Below, in pieces: positions 50,170 to 58,992 of a stretch of 64,000 nt of DNA. Position numbers and translations under genes: made by a program. The notes below the pieces were generated by a model. That model had not been told where the DNA came from. It did no database searches and saw only the letters and a program-made list of their open reading frames with translations. The stretch is from Streptomyces sp. TRM68367 (lineage in GTDB: Bacteria > Actinomycetota > Actinomycetes > Streptomycetales > Streptomycetaceae). Every line of letters begins with the position of its first letter. The stretch's first letter is position 1. Location of the stretch: assembly GCF_014495685.1 (NCBI RefSeq), contig NZ_JACTVI010000006.1, positions 1-64,000 of the forward strand, given 5' to 3'.

Positions 50170-50277
50170 GCCTGTACCCCCAAGACGCCGACCCCGATAC
50201 CACTCTACGAGGATCCGCGCGGAATCTCCCCGGCCGGATTCCGGCTCCACCCCATGATCGACCGCCCGCCCGCCCCG

Positions 50278-50283
50278 TAGGCT
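50278..50283 (+). promoter_or_regulatory. TAGGCT -10 element of the chorismate mutase gene
   Basis: TAGGCT ends 8 nt before ATG 50292; a weak TGATCG -35 lies 17 bp upstream. Confidence 0.55.
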
Positions 50284-50291
50284 GAACCTTC

Positions 50292-50642
50292 ATGACCACC
50301 AGCAACACCGGAACCGACGACGTCGACCCCGCTGTCCGCGAGGAGCTCGCCCGGCTGCGCGAGAGCATCGACAACATCGACGCGGCCGTCGTGCACATGC
50401 TCGCCGAGCGTTTCAAGTGCACCCAGCAGGTCGGCCACCTCAAGGCCCGGCACCGGATGCCGCCCGCCGACCCGGTCCGCGAGGCCCGGCAGATCGCCCG
50501 GCTGCGGACGCTCGCCGAGAGCGCCCGGCTCGACCCGGCGTTCGCCGAGAAGTTCCTGAACTTCATCGTGGCCGAGGTGATCCGCCACCACGAGCGCATC
50601 GCGGACGAGGCGGTGAACGGCTCGGCACCCACCGCGGGCTGA
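50292..50642 (+). CDS. chorismate mutase (AroQ type)
   Basis: This is a 116-residue all-helical protein with the AroQ fold: LARLRESIDNIDAAVVHMLAERF, with the conserved Arg, then VGHLKARHRMPPADPVREA and the C-terminal FLNFIVAEVIRHHERIA. It rearranges chorismate to prephenate for phenylalanine and tyrosine, competing with TrpE. It has no fused prephenate dehydratase and no signal peptide. Confidence 0.92.
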   Translation: MTTSNTGTDDVDPAVREELARLRESIDNIDAAVVHMLAERFKCTQQVGHLKARHRMPPADPVREARQIARLRTLAESARLDPAFAEKFLNFIVAEVIRHHERIADEAVNGSAPTAG

Positions 50643-50670
50643 CCCTGGGCTCGACGGACGCCCCGGGGAG

Positions 50671-50736
50671 TGACAGGTACGTGTGCACGGTGCATGCTGT
50701 GCTGCGCTGTGCACGCGTTGTCAGGTGACAGGTACT
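50671..50736. repeat. direct and inverted repeats upstream of the receiver-protein gene
   Basis: GTGACAGGTAC occurs at 50671-50681 and 50726-50736, 55 bp apart. The second copy is part of TGACAG-N7-CTGTCA (50727-50745), and GTGCAC palindromes lie between. It looks like an operator region. Confidence 0.5.
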
Positions 50737-50802
50737 CACTGTCAGTGCCCGGACGTACGCTGGTTGTCCGTCTCGTCGTCCAGAGGAAGGGGGCGCTGGG
50801 CC

Positions 50803-51420
50803 ATGCCGCCGGATGCCAGGATCCTCATCGTCGACGACCACAGGGACACGCTGTACGCACTGGAGAGTGCCCTGGCCCCGCTGGGCTACCTGCTGGGCCG
50901 GGCCACCAGCGGCGACGAGGCGCTCAAGCAGGTGCTGCGCGGCCGGGTCGGCCTGCTGCTCCTCGACGTCCGTATACCCGGCGTCAACGGCCTGGACGTG
51001 GTGCGCTACATGCGGCGCCTGGAGCAGACCCAGCACATACCGGTCCTCCTGCTCACCGGCTTCGGCTCCGACCAGGCGCTCGCCTCCGCCGCCTTCGGCC
51101 TCGGCGTCGCCGACCTCGTGATGAAGCCCGTCGACCCCTGGACGCTGCGCACCAAGGTCCGCTATCTGTACGACGCCCACCAGTGCCGGCTGGGCCTGGA
51201 GCGGGAGGTCCGCGAGCTGCGCGCCCGGCTCGCCGAGCACACCGACCCCGCAGGTCACACCCAGCACACGGGGACCAGTGCCCCGCCACCGCGGCCCGCC
51301 CTGCCGCACCCCGACGCCCACGTCCCGTACCAGCGGCCCAAGGGGGCGCACGCCGGGGAGCTCGGACCGGCCGGGGGGCTCGAAAAAGACCGAACACAGG
51401 ACGCGTACGACCGGACATAG
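50803..51420 (+). CDS. stand-alone response-regulator receiver protein
   Basis: This is a 205-residue protein with one receiver domain at residues 1-125: acidic pocket ILIVDDHRDT, phospho-acceptor Asp in LLLLDVRIPGVNG, Thr in VLLLTGF and Lys in DLVMKPVDPW. A coiled-coil helix (about 130-150) and a disordered Pro/His-rich tail follow, without a DNA-binding domain. ATG 50803 has GGAAGGGGG upstream. No histidine kinase is adjacent; the output mode is unknown. Confidence 0.85.
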   Translation: MPPDARILIVDDHRDTLYALESALAPLGYLLGRATSGDEALKQVLRGRVGLLLLDVRIPGVNGLDVVRYMRRLEQTQHIPVLLLTGFGSDQALASAAFGLGVADLVMKPVDPWTLRTKVRYLYDAHQCRLGLEREVRELRARLAEHTDPAGHTQHTGTSAPPPRPALPHPDAHVPYQRPKGAHAGELGPAGGLEKDRTQDAYDRT

Positions 51421-51476
51421 CTCACGAACCGATCCGCCCCTGTGCCGGGTCGGCACCATCAGGCAGCATGGCCTGC

Positions 51477-53975
51477 ATGTCCGTACTGACGCGCGACGAA
51501 GCGCAAGCCCGAGCAGAGCTCCTCGACGTCCACCACTACGCGGTCGAACTCGATCTGACCACCGGGGACGAGACCTTCGACTCCAACACCGTGATCAGGT
51601 TCACCAGTCGCGGGGACCACAAGGGCACGGACACCTTCGTCGAGATCAAGCCCGCCGAGCTGCGCTCCGTCACCCTCGACGGACAGCCCCTCGACGCGGA
51701 GACCCTGGACGAGAACCGGCTGCCGCTGAAGAACCTCACCGCAGGCGAGCACGAACTGCGCGTCGCCGCGGCCATGCGCTACTCCCGCACCGGCGAGGGC
51801 ATGCACCGCTTCACCGACCCCAGCGACGGCGAGACCTACGTCTACACCCAGCTGTTCATGGCGGACGTCCAGCGCGTATTCGCCGCCTTCGACCAGCCCG
51901 ACCTGAAGGCCGTCTTCGACCTGTCGGTCACGGCCCCGGAGGGCTGGACCGTCCTCTCCAACGGCGTCACCGAACACATCGGGGACGGCCGGTGGGAAGC
52001 CGCCGCCACCCCGCTGATCTCCACCTACCTGGTCGCCGTCGCCGCCGGCCCCTGGCACTCGGTGCGCACCGAACACCGCGGCCTGCCTTTCGGCCTGCAC
52101 TGCCGCCGCTCCCTCGCCCCGTACCTGGACGAGGACGCCGACGAACTGCTCGACGTCACGCGCGCGTGCTTCGACCGCTACCACGAGAAGTTCGAGGAGC
52201 CCTACCCCTTCGACTCCTACGACCAGGCGTTCGTCCCCGAGTTCAACGCGGGCGCCATGGAGAACCCCGGACTGGTCACCTTCCGCGACGAGTTCGTCTA
52301 CCGCTCCGCCGTCACCGACGCCGAACGGCAGCTCCGTGCCGTGGTCGTCGGCCACGAGATGGCCCACATGTGGTTCGGCGACCTCGTCACCCTCAAGTGG
52401 TGGGACGACATCTGGCTGAACGAGTCCTTCGCCGAGTACATGGGCTACCAGATCGTCGACGAGGCCTGCCGCTTCCTCGGCACCTGGACCGACTTCGGCG
52501 TCTCCCGCAAGGCCTGGGGATACGACGCCGACCAGCGCACCTCCACCCACCCGGTCGCCCCCGAGGCCGTCGAGGACACCGCCTCCGCGCTGCTCAACTT
52601 CGACGGCATCTCCTACGCCAAGGGCGCCTCCGCGCTGCGCCAGCTGGTCACCTGGCTCGGCGAGAAGGACTTCCTCGCCGGCATCAACGCCCACTTCGCC
52701 CGGCACCGGTTCGGCAACGCCACCCTCGCCGACTTCATCGACTCCCTGGCCGGCGCCACCGAACGCGACGTCCACGCCTGGGCCGACGCCTGGCTGCGCA
52801 CCACCGGCGTCGACACGCTCCGCCCCCGCGTCACGCGCTGCGGCGGCAACGGCACGTACACGCTCACCGTGGAGCGCACCGGCAGCCGCCCGCACCGCAT
52901 CGCCGTCGGCCTGTACGACCGCGACCTCACCGACGAGGGCCGGCTCACCCTGCGCGAGCGGATCGACCTCGACCTGCCGCAGGGCGAGGCGCAACCCATC
53001 GGCAAGCGCCCGGCGCTGCTGCTGCTCAACGACCGCGACTTCAGTTACGCCAAGGTCCGCTTCGACCCCGAGTCCTTCGAGGCGGTGCGCGCTGACCTGG
53101 CCGGCCTGCCGGACCCGCTGACCCGCGCGGTCGTGTGGAACGCGCTGCGCGACGCGGTCCGCGACGGCGAACTCGCGCCCGCCGCCTACCTGGAGACCGC
53201 CCGCGCCCACCTCCCGCACGAGACGGACCTCGCGCTCGTCCAGGGCGTGCTCGCCTTCGCCCGCGTCCACATCGCCGACCAGTACATCGGGCCCGAGGAC
53301 CGGCCCGCCGCCCGGTCCACTCTCACCGCCCTGTGCCGCGACCTCATCCGCCGCACCGAGGACGGTGACCACCCCGGGCTGCGCCTGATCGCCGTACGCC
53401 ACTTCATCGACACCGCCAACCAGCCCGACACGGTCGCCGCGTGGCTCGCCGACGGCATCGTGCCCGGCGGCCCCGAACTCGACCCCGAGCTGCGCTGGCG
53501 CATCCTGGGCCGGCTCGCCGTGCTCGGCGCCACCGACGAGGCCGCCATCGCCGCCGAGCTGGCACGCGATCCGAGTGCCACCGGCCAGGAGGGCGCCGCT
53601 CGCTGCCGGGCCGCGCTGCCCGACCCCGAGGCCAAGCGCCGCGCCTGGGAGGCGATGTTCGCCTCCGACGACCTCTCCAACTACCTGTTCACAGCCACCG
53701 CCCAGGGCTTCTGGCAGCCCGAACAGGCCGACCTGGTAGGGGAGTACGTGCCGCGCTTCTTCGCGGACGCGGTCGCCGTCGCCGCCCGCCGCGGCCCCGC
53801 CATGGCCGACGCCGCCGGCCGCTGGGCGTTCCCCGTCCACGCCGTCGACGCCGGCACCCTGCGGCTGGGCGAGGAGTGCCTGCGCGACAACGAGCCGACC
53901 CCGCAGCTGCGCCGCCGCCTGCTCGACCAACTCGACGACCTGGCACGGGCCTTGCGGGTGCGGGAGGCGTCGTAG
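51477..53975 (+). CDS. pepN: aminopeptidase N
   Basis: This is an 832-residue M1 metallopeptidase removing N-terminal residues from peptides in the cytoplasm. The GAMEN substrate loop is present as NAGAMENPG, and the zinc site as GHEMAHMWFGDLVTLKWWDD with the third ligand in LNESFAEYMG. The long C-terminal helical ERAP1-like domain is complete. The start is ATG 51477, with ATG 51468 as an alternative; CACCAT/CAGCAT hexamers lie 7-8 nt before them and there is no clear Shine-Dalgarno. Confidence 0.96.
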   Translation: MSVLTRDEAQARAELLDVHHYAVELDLTTGDETFDSNTVIRFTSRGDHKGTDTFVEIKPAELRSVTLDGQPLDAETLDENRLPLKNLTAGEHELRVAAAMRYSRTGEGMHRFTDPSDGETYVYTQLFMADVQRVFAAFDQPDLKAVFDLSVTAPEGWTVLSNGVTEHIGDGRWEAAATPLISTYLVAVAAGPWHSVRTEHRGLPFGLHCRRSLAPYLDEDADELLDVTRACFDRYHEKFEEPYPFDSYDQAFVPEFNAGAMENPGLVTFRDEFVYRSAVTDAERQLRAVVVGHEMAHMWFGDLVTLKWWDDIWLNESFAEYMGYQIVDEACRFLGTWTDFGVSRKAWGYDADQRTSTHPVAPEAVEDTASALLNFDGISYAKGASALRQLVTWLGEKDFLAGINAHFARHRFGNATLADFIDSLAGATERDVHAWADAWLRTTGVDTLRPRVTRCGGNGTYTLTVERTGSRPHRIAVGLYDRDLTDEGRLTLRERIDLDLPQGEAQPIGKRPALLLLNDRDFSYAKVRFDPESFEAVRADLAGLPDPLTRAVVWNALRDAVRDGELAPAAYLETARAHLPHETDLALVQGVLAFARVHIADQYIGPEDRPAARSTLTALCRDLIRRTEDGDHPGLRLIAVRHFIDTANQPDTVAAWLADGIVPGGPELDPELRWRILGRLAVLGATDEAAIAAELARDPSATGQEGAARCRAALPDPEAKRRAWEAMFASDDLSNYLFTATAQGFWQPEQADLVGEYVPRFFADAVAVAARRGPAMADAAGRWAFPVHAVDAGTLRLGEECLRDNEPTPQLRRRLLDQLDDLARALRVREAS

Positions 53976-54019
53976 GCCCACCGGTACCACCGGGAACGTC
54001 GGCCGCGGGCGACTTCAAG

Positions 54020-54715
54020 GGCTGACCCTCGGGGGCCCGCCCCGCCAGACGCACCGGCCGCAGCGGCATCGACCCGGCGACCGACACCGCCCTGGGTTCG
54101 CCGGGTCCACGACCGTCACCGTCCCGCCCGGAGAGGAGATCGTCAGCGACCCCGTCGAACGGCCCGTGACCGCCGGCGAGGAACTCTCCCTCAGCCTCTA
54201 CCTGCCGGGCGACACCGGCCTGACCACATACAGCGCCGTCCCGTACGACATCGGCCACGCCGCCCCCGGCAACCGGCTCACCGACGCGACCCTGGACGGC
54301 GCCGAGGAGCTGACCACCGGCCACTTCGTCACCGGCCTCGACGTCCTGGCCCCGCGGGGCACCCGCATCGCCGTGGCCTTCGGGGACTCCTGGATCGAGG
54401 GCATGAACACCACGCCCGGGCACCGGCAACACCATCCCGGCCCTGCTGGACGCCCGCCTCACCGGCGGCTGGATCGTCAACCAGGGCATCTCCGGCAACC
54501 GCCTGCTCACCGACGGGATCGGCGAGCACCACCTCGCCCGCGCCGAACGCAGCCACCCCTTCGACGCGGTCGCCGACATCGCCGCCGCCGTCGCGGACCC
54601 GGACCGGCCCGACCGGACCCGCGAGGAGTTCAACAGCGGCGACGGCCTGCACCTCAACGACGCCGGCGCGCAGGCCGCCGCCGACGCCGTCGACGTCACC
54701 CCGTTCAAGCTGTGA
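54020..54715 (+). pseudogene. SGNH/GDSL hydrolase remnant
   Basis: Recognisable SGNH esterase pieces lie in different frames. These are an N-terminal beta domain (TTVTVPPGEEIVSDPV, AGEELSLSLYLPGDTG), the nucleophile block VAFGDSWIEG, then after a frameshift near 54413 GNTIPALLDARL and IVNQGISGNRLLTDG, and the catalytic Asp/His block GLHLNDAGAQAAADA. The segment between the Gly and Asn blocks and the end is shortened, the true N-terminus is missing, and an earlier shift lies near 54100. It ends directly against the convergent nucleotidase gene. Confidence 0.78.
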
Positions 54716-56515
54716 TCAGAACACGGGCGTGCCGTTCCGGGTCAGCTTCCAGTCCACCGACGCGAAGTCCTCCGGGGCGAGCACACCCTTCGCGGTCACC
54801 CACTCCGCGATCCGGGTGCGGATCTCCGTCGACTCCGACCACAGCTCCTTGGCCGAGGCCACGTGCGGGAACGCGCCGCCGCCGTTCGCGCGGTAGTTGT
54901 TCACCGCGAACACGAACTGCCGGTCATCCGCCAGTGCGGCGCCGTTGTACGTGAGATTCCTGATCCGCGCACCGGCCGGCTGCGCGATGTCGATGTCGTA
55001 CGAAAGGCCGGACACGTAGTCGTAGTTGTAGTCGGGGCGGCCGTTCGCATTCGTCAGCCTGTCCACGTCGACCGGCGCGTCCTGCGCCGTCCGCGCGAAG
55101 TACTCCGCCGAGTACTCCAGGTACGCCTTGAGCTGCGCCCCCGTCATCAGCTTCGCGACCAGCGTGTTGTCGTACACGTACAGGCTCGACAGGTCCCGGA
55201 TCGTCACCTCCCCGGCCGGGATCTGCGAGGTGCGCGAGAACGGCGACGCCTGCGAGAGCACCGGCAGCGACGCGTACTCGGTGCCCGCAAGGGCCGCCTT
55301 GACGACATCCTCCTGCACCTTGGTGATCAGGTCGATGATCGGGGCGTCCTTGTAGCGGGCGTCGGCCGTCGTCAGGGTCTCGGTGGCGGTGCCGACGACC
55401 TGGTTGACGTACGCGACAACCTTCTCGTGCTCGTCCGTCAGCAACCTGGTGATCCTCGGGTCGTCGGCGACCGTGTTCGAGTTGAGCACCGAGGCGGCGA
55501 CCGACTCGACGTGCCAGCGGCCCCTGCTGAAAGCGAGCTCGATGTCGAACAGCGACAGCCGCTCCGCGTAGGCCAGCGGCTCCGACAGGACGACCGTCCT
55601 CCCGGTCTTCTCGTTGGTGACCTTCAGCTCCGGGATCTCCACGTGCGCGTGCCCCACGAGGATCGCGTCGATGTCCGGCACCTGCTGCGCGACCAGCGCG
55701 GCCGAGTTCTCGACATACGGCAGCTGGTCACCGTAGGAGGAGGTGCCCGAGGAGCCGGAGTGCGCCGAGACGATCACCACGTCCGCGCCCATCGACTTGA
55801 GCTTGGGCACCCACTTCGCCGCCTGCTCCTCAAGGCCCGGGAAGGTCAACTTGCCCTGCACATAGGCCTTGTCCCAGATCGCGATGCCCGGATTGGTCAG
55901 ACCGAGGACGGCCACCTTCACCGGCGGGGCTCCCTTCACATGGAACTTCCTGATGAAGTACGGCGGGAAGGCCGGCTTCAGCGTCCTCGCGTCCAGCGCG
56001 TTCGCGCCGAGCAGCGGGAAGTCGCACTGCGCCTCGAATCTGCGCAGCGTCTCGATGCCGTAGTTGAACTCGTGGTTGCCGAGCGCCGCGGCGTCGTAGC
56101 CGATCGCGTTCATCGCCTGCGCCATCGGGTGCACCGGGCCGCCCTCGGCGGTGATCGGGTCGACCTTCGCGTAGTAGTACGTCAGCGGCGTGCCCTGGAT
56201 CGTGTCGCCCGCGTCGATCAGCAGCGTGTTGCGCCGGCCCCGCTCCGCGCGGACCCGCTGGACCAGGGCCGAGATCCGGGCCAGACCCTGCGCGTTGCCC
56301 TGGGCGTCGGTGTACTCCGCGTCCTTGAAGTAGTCCCAGTTGAAGACGTGGCCGTGCAGGTCGGTGGTGCCCAGGACGGTCACGGAGTACCGCTTGGCCC
56401 TTTTACCCCGGGCCTCCGCCGCGTGCGCCGCCGGAGCCGTCGCCGCGCCCGCGACCGCCACCCCCGCTCCGGTCGCGGCCGACTTCTTCAGGAACTTGCG
56501 GCGGTTCAACGGCAT
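54716..56515 (-). CDS. 5'-nucleotidase/2',3'-cyclic phosphodiesterase family, Tat-exported
   Basis: This is a 599-residue UshA-like enzyme. A twin-arginine signal (MPLNRRKFLKKSAATGAG) precedes the metallophosphatase domain with VTVLGTTDLHGH, LLIDAGDTIQGTPL, ALGNHEFNYG, VIVSAHSG and ILVGHAHVE as metal ligands. The C-terminal nucleotide-binding domain has VYDNTLVAKLMTG and AVNNYRANGGGAFP. It should dephosphorylate extracellular nucleotides for uptake. ATG 56515 has GAGGAG upstream. Confidence 0.95.
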   Translation of the reverse strand: MPLNRRKFLKKSAATGAGVAVAGAATAPAAHAAEARGKRAKRYSVTVLGTTDLHGHVFNWDYFKDAEYTDAQGNAQGLARISALVQRVRAERGRRNTLLIDAGDTIQGTPLTYYYAKVDPITAEGGPVHPMAQAMNAIGYDAAALGNHEFNYGIETLRRFEAQCDFPLLGANALDARTLKPAFPPYFIRKFHVKGAPPVKVAVLGLTNPGIAIWDKAYVQGKLTFPGLEEQAAKWVPKLKSMGADVVIVSAHSGSSGTSSYGDQLPYVENSAALVAQQVPDIDAILVGHAHVEIPELKVTNEKTGRTVVLSEPLAYAERLSLFDIELAFSRGRWHVESVAASVLNSNTVADDPRITRLLTDEHEKVVAYVNQVVGTATETLTTADARYKDAPIIDLITKVQEDVVKAALAGTEYASLPVLSQASPFSRTSQIPAGEVTIRDLSSLYVYDNTLVAKLMTGAQLKAYLEYSAEYFARTAQDAPVDVDRLTNANGRPDYNYDYVSGLSYDIDIAQPAGARIRNLTYNGAALADDRQFVFAVNNYRANGGGAFPHVASAKELWSESTEIRTRIAEWVTAKGVLAPEDFASVDWKLTRNGTPVF

Positions 56516-56691
56516 GTCTGCTGCTCCTCGGGGACTCGGCTGACTTGGCGGAAGGTTTGGACAAGGTCAACAACGCGCGTAGATTCTGACCCGTCCATGA
56601 CCGCCGCAACAGATCCCGCAGGTTTCGATCTGGTGACCGACGCCGTCAACCACAGGCCGCCAACCAGGTAAGACGTGACAGAGTGGGGCGT

Positions 56692-57411
56692 ATGACCGCG
56701 CCCCTCGGAGACGAAATCCAGCCCGCCGTCCCGTACGGCACCCCCGACGCCCCCAGGATCGCCGTCCGCGGCGAGGCCCGGTTCGAAGTCGACCCCGAGA
56801 TCGCCCGCATCGGCGTCACCGTCAGCGCCCGCGGGCGCGACCGGCGCTCCGCCCTCGACGACCTCACCCGCCGCAACGCCGCCGTCCTCGACCTGGTGAA
56901 GTCGTACGGCGAGGCCGTGGAGCGCCTGGAGACCGGCGCCTTCTCCATCACGCCCGAGCTGACCAAGCACGGCCGCGGCGAACGCGTCCGCACCTATCAC
57001 GGGAGCGTGCACGTCACCGCCGAGCTCACCGACTTCACCGCCCTCGGCGAACTCACCACCCGATTGGCCGACTTGGAACTGACCCGCGTCGACGGCCCGT
57101 GGTGGGCGCTGCGCCCCGACTCGCCGGCGCACCGGGAGGTCCGGCAGAAGGCGGTGCGCGAAGCGGTGCAGCGCGCCCGCGAATACGCCGAGGCGCTGGG
57201 CACCTCACTGGCCGCGCTGGTCGAACTGGCCGACATCGGCGCCGAGAACGCCGCCCTCGACCATCCGCAGCAACCCGGCCGGATGCGCTCGATGTCCCGT
57301 GCCGCGGCCGCCGAGGACATGGCAGCAGCCCCGCTCGACCTCGAACCACAGCGTCAGCGGGTCTTCGCCCAGGTGAACGCGCGCTTCACGATGACGCCGC
57401 CGCGTCTGTAG
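56692..57411 (+). CDS. SIMPL (DUF541) domain protein
   Basis: This is a 239-residue protein of the SIMPL/DUF541 family: IAVRGEARFEVDPEIARIGVTV at the start, repeated alpha/beta units and the late ALGTSLAALVELADIG segment. There is no signal peptide or membrane helix, unlike many Gram-negative members, so it appears cytoplasmic. Function is unknown; a stress or oxidative-damage role is reported for some relatives. ATG 56692 lies 7 nt after CAGAGT. Confidence 0.85.
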   Translation: MTAPLGDEIQPAVPYGTPDAPRIAVRGEARFEVDPEIARIGVTVSARGRDRRSALDDLTRRNAAVLDLVKSYGEAVERLETGAFSITPELTKHGRGERVRTYHGSVHVTAELTDFTALGELTTRLADLELTRVDGPWWALRPDSPAHREVRQKAVREAVQRAREYAEALGTSLAALVELADIGAENAALDHPQQPGRMRSMSRAAAAEDMAAAPLDLEPQRQRVFAQVNARFTMTPPRL

Positions 57412-57531
57412 GAAACACCTCGCACGCTCATCAGAGCACCCCGGCGCACAATTCAACACTTGTCAACAACTCTTCACGCAAAGTCTGTTGAGCGGCCACG
57501 CGGGACCAATTCTCTACCCGCGAGTAAGCCC

Positions 57532-57537
57532 TAGGCT
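57532..57537 (+). promoter_or_regulatory. TAGGCT -10 element of pyk
   Basis: TAGGCT ends 6 nt before ATG 57544, with no Shine-Dalgarno. The preceding 100 bp is locally AT-rich. Confidence 0.6.
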
Positions 57538-57543
57538 CGCCTC

Positions 57544-58980
57544 ATGCGCCGAGCGAAGATCGTCTGTACCTTGGGGCCCGCCACCGACTCGTACGACCAG
57601 ATCAAGGCACTGGTCGACGCCGGAATGGACATCGCCCGACTCAACCTCAGCCACGGCAGCCACGCCGAGCACGAGGAGCGCTACGAACGTGTGCGGAAGG
57701 CCTCCGACGAGACCGGCCGCAGCGTCGGCATCCTCGCGGACCTTCAGGGCCCGAAGATCCGGCTCGGTCGTTTCGCCGAAGGACCCGTACTCCTTGAACG
57801 CGGCGACTCCTTCACCGTCACCGTCGAGGAGAGCGTCGAAGGCGACCGCCAGACCTGCGCCACGACCTACGCGGGCCTCGCCGACGACGTCACCCCCGGC
57901 GAGCGCATCCTCGTCGACGACGGCAAGGTATGCCTGGAGGTCACCGCCGTCGACGGTCCCCGCGTCCACACCACGGTCGTCGAGGGCGGCGTGATCTCCG
58001 ACCATAAGGGCCTGAACCTGCCCGGCGTCGCGGTGTCCGTACCCGCCCTGTCGGAGAAGGACGAGGCCGACCTGCGCTGGGCGCTGCGCACCGGCTTCGA
58101 CGTGATCGCGCTGTCCTTCGTGCGCAGCGGCGGCGACATCGAGGACGTCCACCGGATCATGGACGAGGAGAGCCGCCGCCTCCCCGTCATCGCCAAGATC
58201 GAGAAGCCGCAGGCCGTCGAGCACATCGACGACATCGTCGCCGCCTTCGACGGCATCATGGTCGCCCGCGGCGACCTCGGCGTAGAAATGCCGCTGGAGC
58301 AGGTGCCGATCGTCCAGAAGCGCGCCATCAAACTCGCCAAGCGCAACGCCAAGCCGGTCATCGTGGCGACCCAGATGCTCGACTCGATGATCGACAACTC
58401 CCGCCCGACACGCGCGGAGGCCTCGGACGTCGCCAACGCGGTCATCGACGGCACCGACGCGGTGATGCTGTCCGGCGAGACCAGCGTCGGCAAACACGCC
58501 GTCGAGACCGTGTGCACGATGGCCCGGATCGTCGAGGCCGCCGAGGAGGACATCCTCGCCAAGGGCCTCCCCCCGCTGACGGAGACCAACAAGCCCCGCA
58601 CCCAGGGCGGCGCGGTCGCACGCGCGGCGGCGGAGATGGGCGACTTCCTGGGCGCCAGGTTCCTCGTCGCCTTCACCCAGTCAGGCGACACGGCCCGCCG
58701 CCTGTCCCGCTACCGCTCGCCCATCCCGCTGCTCGCCTTCACACCGGAGCCGGCGACACGTTCGCAGCTGAGCCTCACGTGGGGCGTCGAGACCTTCCTC
58801 GGTCCGCACGCCGGCTCCACGGACGCGATGGTCGACCAGGTGGATGAGCTGCTCCTGCAGTACGGCCGCTGCCAGAAGGGCGACACGGTGGTCATCACGG
58901 CGGGCTCGCCTCCTGGGGTGTCGGGCACGACGAACATGGTGCGCGTCCATCACATCGGGGAGGACGACAGCTCCAAGTGA
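57544..58980 (+). CDS. pyk: pyruvate kinase
   Basis: This 478-residue glycolytic enzyme transfers phosphate from PEP to ADP. Landmarks are RAKIVCTLGPATDSYDQI, ARLNLSHGSHAEH, the catalytic Lys in VIAKIEKPQAVEHI, MVARGDLGVEMPLEQVP and VIVATQMLDSMI. A complete C-terminal allosteric domain is present. Length is typical. The leaderless-type start suggests translation that depends on 70S initiation. Confidence 0.98.
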   Translation: MRRAKIVCTLGPATDSYDQIKALVDAGMDIARLNLSHGSHAEHEERYERVRKASDETGRSVGILADLQGPKIRLGRFAEGPVLLERGDSFTVTVEESVEGDRQTCATTYAGLADDVTPGERILVDDGKVCLEVTAVDGPRVHTTVVEGGVISDHKGLNLPGVAVSVPALSEKDEADLRWALRTGFDVIALSFVRSGGDIEDVHRIMDEESRRLPVIAKIEKPQAVEHIDDIVAAFDGIMVARGDLGVEMPLEQVPIVQKRAIKLAKRNAKPVIVATQMLDSMIDNSRPTRAEASDVANAVIDGTDAVMLSGETSVGKHAVETVCTMARIVEAAEEDILAKGLPPLTETNKPRTQGGAVARAAAEMGDFLGARFLVAFTQSGDTARRLSRYRSPIPLLAFTPEPATRSQLSLTWGVETFLGPHAGSTDAMVDQVDELLLQYGRCQKGDTVVITAGSPPGVSGTTNMVRVHHIGEDDSSK

Positions 58981-58992
58981 CCAGGGGCGGGG

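Noticed and set aside
57420..57531. Rex-type operator upstream of pyk
   Set aside because: TTGTCAACAA and CACAATTC fragments occur but do not form the TTGTG-N8-CACAA arrangement.
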